Below are positions 61,412 through 64,000 of a stretch of 64,000 nt of DNA, piece by piece; the stretch's first letter is position 1, and every line of letters begins with the position of its first letter. This DNA comes from Telmatactis stephensoni (lineage: Eukaryota > Cnidaria > Anthozoa > Actiniaria > Isophelliidae): assembly GCA_029948255.1 (NCBI GenBank), contig JALIZF010001863.1, positions 878,501 through 942,500 on the forward strand. Direction: 5' to 3'. The position numbers were made by a program, and so were the translations under genes. The notes below the pieces were generated by a model. The model made no database searches. It saw only the letters and a list, made by a program, of their open reading frames with translations, and was not told the origin of the DNA.

Positions 61412-62985
61412 CGGAAGCAGCAAGCAAGGAAGAAGCAAGCAAACGAGCAAGCAAGCAAGCAAGAAGCGAGCAAACAAGCAAACAAGCAAGCACGCAAGCA
61501 AGGGAGAGGGAAGGAGAGAGGGCAGGGAAGGAAGCCGCACGCCTTTCACTCCCAAAAGTATTCATATCATCTTTGTAGCACTTTCCTCTGAAAGGATGCC
61601 CACCTTGTCTCCTTCTAACAAGTCCAATAACCACATGAAATAGATACAGAATAATGAAGACGAATGGAAATAGGAAGGCATCAAATACAGCCCAGACATT
61701 AAGAAGAAACCACTTTAAGGCCTTTAGTCCAAACCATGAGCTGCATCTGAGATAATGAAATGGCCCAGCCCATCGCTTCATAAGAAGATTGTAGACCACT
61801 GGATGGGAAACAAACTACGCAAAGACGAAAGAAGAACCATAAGAATTTGGCCAGGGACTGCGATGTGTGTGCGATAAAAAAATATCTTGCAGTGTTCGCT
61901 GAGATATAAGAAAGATCCCATGAGAGGTATGGTCGGGGAAAAAGCAACATCTTACCAAAACGTAGCGGAGTAATAGATATTAATTTTTGAGTTTGATGAT
62001 TCTTGGTTTGCAAGCAATCCCCGGAAATGTAAAGACAAAAGACATATGGCCGCCCTTGACAAAAGAAAATCCAAGATAGAACTACCAACATGGCTGCCAT
62101 GTCTTTTGTTCAATTATTCATTCTCCTAAAAATTGTTGCAAACTAAGAATACCGCTGCCAAAATTGACAACAGACACGTGCACACATATGCAGGATTAGC
62201 CTCGAGTCAAGGTAAGTTATTCAGTACCAATAAATATAAATCGTTGACAATGAACAAAACAGATCTAGAAATTGCTTTTAATCCCACGGGTCTTTCTTTA
62301 AAAAGAAGCTAACTCTGCATAAATTAATCGGCCTTTTGTCAAGAAACTCAGCGGTCTCTGGCAAATGGAAACCGCTGTAGGTAATTCGCATGATGACGTC
62401 ATTTGACTACAACTACCAGAATGCTTTGCGAATTTTCTTTCTTATTCATATTTTTATTCGTTCTTGAGAATAGTAGAAGTGACACTGATTACTTTGCAAA
62501 AGAAAGTAGACAAAGCATTCTGGTTGTTGTAGTCAGATGACTCCATCATTTAAATGGAATTTTGTGAAGATTTGTAAATCATTTGCTACAGCATAAAGAT
62601 CTACCTTTTTCTGATGAAAAAGCACCATTTTCTCGGCAATGCGATCAAAGTCTTCGCCTTCAAAGATGGCTCTCTTCATATCATCACCTTTTAGGGGCTC
62701 AAGAAGCTCAACAGCAAATTCCTCTACAGTGTTTGCTAGTGAATTAAAGTCTTCAGCATCAGGACCGTTGGTTTGCGCTAGTTTCTTTAGCCTGTAACTG
62801 ACCTGCATGGGAAAGAATGTTTCAAAACCTAGCTGCAAACACTTTAGGAGGGCATTTTGATTATATTACACCAAATCATATAACGAATAATTGGTTATTG
62901 TAATATACACACGCTCTGATTGGTCAAGAACCGTGTGTTATTAAAGTACACACGCATGGATGAATCTAATAGCAGTAAATAAATA

Positions 62986-63021
<36 letters not shown>

Positions 63022-63023
63022 AA

Positions 63024-63094
<71 letters not shown>

Positions 63095-63947
63095 ATTAAT
63101 TAATTACGCGAAACAATATCGTAAAATACCGCGTTTTGTAGTAATAGACTATATCCCAGAATGCATTGCTGTGGCAGACTAGCGATATAGTCTCGGCCTA
63201 CAAGTATGCGCGCATGCACACTCGCATGTAGGCAACAAAAAAGGAATGTAAACAATGGAAAATGGTCTGTACAAAATTTCAGAACTGAAAATTTGGGTTC
63301 CCCGTAGAGTTACGTGTATCGTTCCTTGCGTTTGCAAACCCGGCATAAGTAAGTCAGTAAGACTTAATTTGACAAGGGTAGCACATAATAGCATATTCAC
63401 ATTGATAAACTCGTAGCCCTTATACGCATGAAAATCTAATAAAATTTTATCGTGTATAATTGTAGGCCAGGCCAGAGCAATATTCAATTGTAGCTTACCG
63501 GGGTTGAGGCAGAACTTCTATTCGGGTAAACATCCAAAAAATGTGATGATAACTTACGAAGCTTGGGTGGAACGACGATGTGAGCGCAGAGGACGGGAAA
63601 CAGGAAAGTTATACCCCTAAAGGAAGCCTGCGTTGCTGGCGGTCTGCGTTTTTTTGGGGGCGGAGGAAGAAATGAAAAACCGCAGACCACCAGCAACGCA
63701 GGCTACCGCAAAGAAGGCAGATTTACCGAGGCAACTGACTAGATTGCATTACGTTTATGCCGAGCCTGGATTATCTCTCTTGATCATACTAACCTCCAGT
63801 GACTTCTCCAAACTGTTAGTTTTACACTTTGTCAGTTTATGTGCTGTTATCATCTCTTTAATCTCATCAAGATCTCCATTATCTAGAGTTTTGTCCAGGA
63901 TTTCTTCAAAGGCTACAACGATATCAAACAGAAGCGTTTGGATATAA
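45408..63947 (-). CDS. TRPC-like cation channel with internal vWA and C-terminal SPRY domains (3' part, 19 exons)
   Basis: A minus-strand gene, open at the window edge. The exons are 63947-63794, 62802-62605, 62001-61956, 61798-61604, 61237-60966, 60506-60287, 58972-58949, 58496-58100, 57102-56749, 56074-56042, 52350-52161, 50944-50765, 50024-49998, 49662-49590, 49162-49026, 47925-47776, 47180-47009, 46311-46115 and 45671-45408. All 18 junctions match in codon phase, giving 1,093 residues. Layout (partial numbering): TRPC-type helical linker 1-140; pre-S1 segment about 155-190; vWA 198-361; S1-S6 about 378-692, with S1-S2, DWWN...D before S3, an S4-S5 ending in A-x-x-x-VY, and pore WSLLGD; TRP-box region EWSYRK then PVPFNII at 700-725; cysteine-rich tail; SPRY about 880-1006; coiled coil 1015-1070. 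The core is TRPC-like, a plasma-membrane non-selective cation channel family; ankyrin repeats are expected upstream. What the vWA and SPRY domains bind is unknown. Introns carry many transposons. Confidence 0.85.
46115..46311 (-). CDS. Channel exon: SPRY domain, C-terminal part
   Basis: Acceptor TTATGTACAG, donor AAG|GTGCGT. GDLIGCKILYD, SLTVSFTLNGRVIGEG and FYPFVGMGWDGIGLLF are the closing SPRY strands (GDxIGC, SFTxNG, YPxVG). Confidence 0.93.
46426..46627. repeat. Near-perfect 202-bp palindrome in the SPRY intron
   Basis: The arms contain GGCAACCTCACTGAAACTCG, ATCACGTAAATGTAC, GATAGC-CCACGTAC and CACTCACCTTAGTACACACA, inverted around AGGAGATCTATTCTCCT. Only a few mismatches, so it is young. 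Confidence 0.93.
47009..47180 (-). CDS. Channel exon: SPRY domain, middle
   Basis: Acceptor TTGTATTCCAAACCAG, donor GAAG|GTAAAG. ILIQEI, RLIGVGVVSDN, PGWEGNSVGYHVDVGKIF is the typical SPRY order I-G-V-x-x-x / P-G-W / S-x-G-Y / D-G-K. Confidence 0.93.
47421..47439. repeat. Poly(C) run
   Basis: About 18 consecutive C inside the intron between the 47925 and 47180 exons. Confidence 0.9.
47776..47925 (-). CDS. Channel exon: SPRY domain, N-terminal part
   Basis: 50 codons between TTTCTCTATTTATAG and GAA|GTGAGT, phase 0. MWDTAGINIKGHRLTYVF to EWPGFE leads into the first SPRY strands. Confidence 0.8.
48135..48269. repeat. Foldback element, 135 bp
   Basis: TAGACCACTTTCAAAATT-ACTTGA and GAGGCTAA-TG...AAACAAAAGAAA return inverted as TTTCTTTTGTTT...CA-TTAGCCTC and TCAAG-AAATTTTGAAAGTGG. 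Confidence 0.85.
48307..48477. mobile_element. Foldback MITE, family A copy 2
   Basis: Diverged copy of the element at 30314: AATTTGCATGATGGCATCAT, ACAACTACCAGAAT, TTCTTATTCAG, then inverted AAGAAAGTGG, ATTCTGGTAGTTGTAGT. Intronic. Confidence 0.85.
48600..48925 (+). pseudogene. LINE reverse transcriptase C-terminal fragment
   Basis: One frame gives RLLRSSSKLLLA. After a frameshift near 48650, the next frame gives SRTSTFGKRSFSLAAPSLWN and then LPDTVKHAISLASFKSQLKT, ending at TAA near 48797. This is the conserved C terminus of CR1/L2-like non-LTR ORF2 proteins. An (ATT)n tail at 48895-48921 marks the 3' end. 5'-truncated and dead. Confidence 0.85.
49026..49162 (-). CDS. Channel exon: charged helix before SPRY
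   Basis: Acceptor ATTCTACAAAAA-side TTTTTGTAG, donor ATG|GTAAGA. Contains SSKMDRLLRETEGNRQLI then EAKRLAKDMKEQQM, a likely helix. Confidence 0.8.
49494..49526. repeat. 12-bp tandem repeat GACACGTAAAT
   Basis: Three units of (A)TGACACGTAA with a last variant ACACGTGAAC. Confidence 0.75.
49590..49662 (-). CDS. Channel exon: cytoplasmic linker
   Basis: Acceptor CTTCTTTTTAACAG, donor CAG|GTTGGG. Codes for FDCLVFDLQAEYF then THGYAFPMS; the last base G plus AA of the next exon gives Glu. Confidence 0.7.
49747..49793. repeat. Short hairpin
   Basis: GCCTGGTTTACACT and AGTGTAAACCAGGC around a 19-bp loop. Confidence 0.85.
49998..50024 (-). CDS. Channel exon: 27-nt microexon
   Basis: KHHGLFTAS between TTTCTTTGATTTCAG and TCC|GTAAGT, phase 0 at both ends. 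It is the right size for a cassette exon that can be skipped. Confidence 0.65.
50067..50515. repeat. GAAA-rich array, about 450 bp
   Basis: Mixed GAAAG/GAAATTAA units ending in a pure (GAAA)n, in the intron between the 50944 and 50024 exons. Confidence 0.95.
50765..50944 (-). CDS. Channel exon: TRP-box region and cysteine-rich tail
   Basis: 60 codons between TCTCTATTCGGCAG and AAG|GTAAGC, phase 0 at both ends. Contains FYEWSYRKA (TRPC E-W-K-F-A-R equivalent), PVPVPFNII (TRPC P-x-P-F-N-I-I), then KLICCSECCRKK, a dense cysteine group. Confidence 0.9.
52014..52122. repeat. Dispersed repeat, copy 1 (diverged)
   Basis: GTTAGCCTCGAGTCAAGG and TTTTAATCCCATGGGTCTTT recur at 62192-62300 in another intron of the same gene, in the same orientation and order. 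Confidence 0.6.
52161..52350 (-). CDS. Channel exon: pore helix and S6
   Basis: Acceptor CATTTCGTTATAG, donor GAG|GTATGT. Contains the pore helix FNSAMHLIWSLLGDPK, then S6 LYGIFLIMAVVMIMNMMIAL and LLSNTYQAVE. N-M-x-I-A-x-x-x-N/S-x-Y is the TRPC/TRP S6 end. Confidence 0.93.
53500..53665 (-). pseudogene. Captured first exon of a RecQ-like helicase
   Basis: ATG in good context (CAAGATGGCTG) followed by about 55 codons, starting MAEEESVLYTRY and ending with LLPKFEQLQAIYG...VVKDVF right before a donor-like GTGAAT. L-x-P/E-Q-x-x-A-I-x-x-x-x-x-x-K-D-V-F is the Q-motif region of RecQ-type helicases, just before the Walker A exon, which is absent here. It lies wholly inside the 53323-53828 element. 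Confidence 0.55.
53701..53738. repeat. Perfect 38-bp hairpin
   Basis: ACCACGCGATCACCACAT and ATGTGGTGATCGCGTGGT around a TC loop, 36 bp upstream of the captured helicase ATG. Confidence 0.95.
54343..54830 (+). pseudogene. LINE reverse transcriptase C-terminal fragment
   Basis: An open frame of about 150 codons: FLWSPHLAKDIHALEKVQRR, RCKLLGWPKLSTRRLYM, SFFIRIAQAWNDLP, AGSLSAFKNNLSNHLG. This is the post-RT domain end (W-S-P-x-L-x-K-D-I-x-x-L-E-x-V-Q-R-R) of CR1/L2/RTE-like non-LTR elements. It is intact in frame but lacks the RT and endonuclease, so 5'-truncated; it ends at TAA near 54800. Confidence 0.88.
55165..55260. repeat. Foldback element, about 95 bp
   Basis: TATAAAGAACTCGAGA and GTGTTTTATCGG-TATAAAGATCC return inverted as GGATCTTTATA-CCGATAAAACAC and CTCGTTCTTTATA. 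Confidence 0.85.
55525..55581. repeat. 22-bp tandem repeat x3
   Basis: TCAGGGACACTTTTGGTCAAA repeated, the first copy with CTGTTGG. Confidence 0.9.
56042..56074 (-). CDS. Channel exon: 33-nt microexon, outer pore loop
   Basis: Acceptor TTTATTCTTTTAG, donor TTG|GTAAGT. In frame it reads FCEEGRHGIR followed by a split Cys, giving two cysteines nine residues apart. From memory, TRPC4/5 have a Cys pair ending in GIRC at the same place. Confidence 0.75.
56441..56630. mobile_element. Foldback MITE, 190 bp
   Basis: 82-bp arms with TAG-CCACTTTCGATATATGG, TTGAG, CACACAAA-GAATCA, CGAGGCTC-GG and GAATAATGCTTAGTAGTGCG, inverted around CAAAACAATTGTTG. Intronic. Confidence 0.9.
56749..57102 (-). CDS. Channel exon: S3, S4, S4-S5 linker and S5
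   Basis: Acceptor CTCTAAACTCCAG, donor GG|GTAAGG. Opens with SDWWNVLDLVTL (Ser made across the junction), then S4 YLYGLNAMFLTLRVFGHI, TGSIQIALFQII and S5 ending AFSLALTKVYVAE. These are the TRPC signatures for this part. Confidence 0.92.
57205..57295. repeat. G-rich polypurine tract
   Basis: Repeated GGGGA/GGGG runs (at least eight of three or more G) just upstream, in gene sense, of the S3-S5 exon. On the transcribed RNA it is C/U-rich. Confidence 0.85.
57495..57720 (+). mobile_element. tRNA-derived SINE-like sequence
   Basis: A perfect A box (TAGCTCAGTTGG, 57505-57516) and an anticodon-type stem CGCAT/ATGCG with 7-nt loop CTTTCTG. The B box is degenerate (GAGTTCCATTC, 57553-57563), and an unrelated body follows. 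The 3' end is uncertain. Confidence 0.55.
58100..58496 (-). CDS. Channel exon: S1, S2 and basic S2-S3 loop
   Basis: Acceptor TTTCTTTACAG, donor AG|GTATGG. S1 is TPYFIFVRDTLSYLVLLGLH and S2 is SVILCFFVGRLLIEIYQ, with the TRP-family spacing. An unusually long basic and serine-rich loop (GRRGKSSSQQKRRGG, PEKRKRLKARD) precedes S3. Confidence 0.9.
58655..58812. repeat. Foldback element, 158 bp
   Basis: ATGTCTCTGT-CTGTGATATAAACAC, TGGAAGATG and CAAGAGAAA return inverted as TTTCTCTTG, CATCTTCCA and GTGTTTATATCACAG-ACAGAGACAT. CGCGCG-rich flanks. Half-copy near 13379. Confidence 0.88.
58949..58972 (-). CDS. Channel exon: 24-nt microexon before S1
   Basis: Excellent acceptor (GTTTCATCAACAG) and donor (G|GTGAGT). 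It reads INGSDFF in frame. It could be skipped without changing phase, because the 60506-60287 exon also joins 58496 directly in phase. Confidence 0.7.
58973..60286. other. Channel-gene intron, 1.3 kb
   Basis: Holds only AT-rich sequence and chance frames. No further exon candidate with both splice sites and phase was found. Confidence 0.4.
60287..60506 (-). CDS. Channel exon: vWA domain, second half
   Basis: Acceptor GATTAATTAG, donor AAT|GTAAGT. Contains the hallmark strand VLIVMTDDGTGE (vWA TDG motif), then IKDEGVHVTSIGLG and the closing helix KLGDIVQKML, a complete Rossmann-like vWA end. Confidence 0.9.
60966..61237 (-). CDS. Channel exon: vWA domain, first half
   Basis: Acceptor TTATTTCCCTTCAG, donor AAG|GTACAT. 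Starts with the vWA first strand CHAFLVLASTSQDS, where the DxSxS metal site of typical vWA domains reads ASTSQ. It continues to DESPLVACLKSAKKMI, equivalent to the TPLxxAL helix. Confidence 0.85.
61280..61505. repeat. (GGAA)n followed by (GCAA)n arrays
   Basis: Pure GGAA at 61285-61361, then GCAA/CAAG units to 61500, in the intron between the pre-S1 and first vWA exons. These create long spurious frames of PSFL or ACLL. Confidence 0.95.
61604..61798 (-). CDS. Channel exon: pre-S1 hydrophobic segment
   Basis: Acceptor TTTCCCATCCAG, donor CAAG|GTGGGC. Contains YNLLMKRWAGPF, then a hydrophobic run from FLLNVW to VVIGL ending in LVRRRQ. This corresponds to the TRPC pre-S1 elbow, though it is longer and more hydrophobic and may cross the membrane. 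The last base G plus AA of the next exon gives Glu. Confidence 0.8.
61956..62001 (-). CDS. Channel exon: 46-nt microexon
   Basis: Codes for NHQTQKLISITPLRF. It enters at phase 0, leaves with one base (donor G|GTAAGA), and fits the two-base start of the next exon. The result resembles the TRPC segment between the linker helix and the pre-S1 elbow. The acceptor (CAAACCAAG) is weak, so this is the least certain exon of the model. Confidence 0.55.
62192..62300. repeat. Dispersed repeat, copy 2 (diverged)
   Basis: Matches 52014-52122: TTAGCCTCGAGTCAAGG near its start and TTTTAATCCCACGGGTCTTT near its end. Confidence 0.6.
62382..62555. mobile_element. Foldback MITE, family A copy 3
   Basis: ATTCGCATGATGACGTCATT, TGACTACAACTACCAGAATG and the inverted CATTCTGGTTGTTGTAGTCA. 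About 90% alike to the 30314 copy in the arms. Intronic. Confidence 0.9.
62605..62802 (-). CDS. Channel exon: TRPC-type pre-membrane linker
   Basis: 66 codons between ATTCTTTCCCATGCAG and AAG|GTAGAT, phase 0 at both ends. The pattern LANTVEEFAVELLEPLKGDD followed by AEKMVLFHQKK matches the place in TRPC proteins where a helix with E-x-F/Y-A-x-x-L-L precedes the membrane domain. Confidence 0.8.
62984..63105. repeat. (AAGA)n then (AAAT)n microsatellite
   Basis: About 40 bp of AAGA, then about 80 bp of AAAT. Confidence 0.95.
63624..63705. repeat. Foldback element, about 82 bp
   Basis: AGCCTGCGTTGCTGG and GGTCTGCG return inverted as CGCAGACC and CCAGCAACGCAGGCT. Confidence 0.88.
63794..63947 (-). 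CDS. Channel exon (first visible): helical linker
   Basis: Codes for a charged helical stretch, FEEILDKTLDNGDLDEIKEM, between an acceptor (ATACTCTTAG) and a donor (GAG|GTTAGT). An in-frame TAA lies just upstream, so the exon begins at the AG. It joins in phase 0 to the next exon. The acceptor's pyrimidine tract is weak. Confidence 0.65.
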
Positions 63948-64000
63948 CTAAGAGTATGATTTCCGCATTATTTTTGAATGATTAATTTTATTTACCTTCT

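Noticed and set aside
61195..61591. Frames of PSFLPS/ACLLAC and KEGRKEG
   Set aside because: Translation of the GGAA and GCAA arrays. The genuine vWA exon shares one of these frames only because the array happens to be open; the splice sites exclude it.
63948..64000. A further upstream channel exon ending at about 63995 (AGAAG|GTAAAT)
   Set aside because: The intron would be only about 48 bp and only five bases of exon are visible; not enough to support.

Overview
The window is eukaryotic nuclear DNA and reads as a cnidarian genome, most likely an anthozoan (coral or sea anemone). The reasons are AT-rich intergenic DNA dense in small inverted-repeat transposons, tRNA-derived SINEs, a cluster of rhodopsin-class GPCRs each with one coding exon, and a multi-exon TRPC-like channel with very short exons. 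I cannot name the species.

Positions 1-34,000 hold five related rhodopsin-class GPCR genes: 321-1268 (+), 9192-10688 (+), 15561-16499 (+), 21883-22890 (-) and 32914-33909 (-). Four share an almost identical TM1-TM2 block, and three share the segment around TM3, so they are tandem paralogs that later changed orientation. In at least three a good splice acceptor lies 13-37 bases before the preferred ATG, so the usual layout seems to be non-coding 5' exon, intron, one coding exon. One copy (9192-10688) has a long C-terminal tail of seven 23-residue repeats. Another (15561-16499) has lost the usual TM3, TM6 and TM7 signatures. A 49-codon reading frame at 21715-21864 ends 18 bases from the stop of the fourth GPCR.

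Positions 34,000-45,400 show no gene I can support. They hold foldback elements, microsatellites and a SINE.

Positions 45,408-63,947, minus strand, hold the 3' part of one large gene that I rebuilt as 19 exons. All 18 junctions agree in codon phase, giving 1,093 residues with the N terminus beyond the window. The domain order is: TRPC-type N-terminal linker, pre-S1 hydrophobic segment, a complete von Willebrand factor A (vWA) domain, S1-S6 of a TRPC-like cation channel, TRP box, a cysteine-rich juxtamembrane segment, a SPRY domain, and a C-terminal coiled coil. A vWA domain between pre-S1 and S1 together with a SPRY domain after the TRP box is an arrangement I do not know from any described TRP channel. 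It is the main finding of the window.

The introns and intergenic DNA hold several families of non-autonomous DNA transposons: a three-copy foldback family, a four-copy family rich in CGGCACGG, and TTAA-bounded elements of piggyBac type. A nested pair sits in the pore intron of the channel gene. Its inner member has about 80-bp terminal inverted repeats, a perfect 9-bp target duplication, and what looks like a captured first exon of a RecQ-like helicase (Pack-MULE-like). Two degraded LINE 3' ends and many tetranucleotide arrays fill much of the rest.
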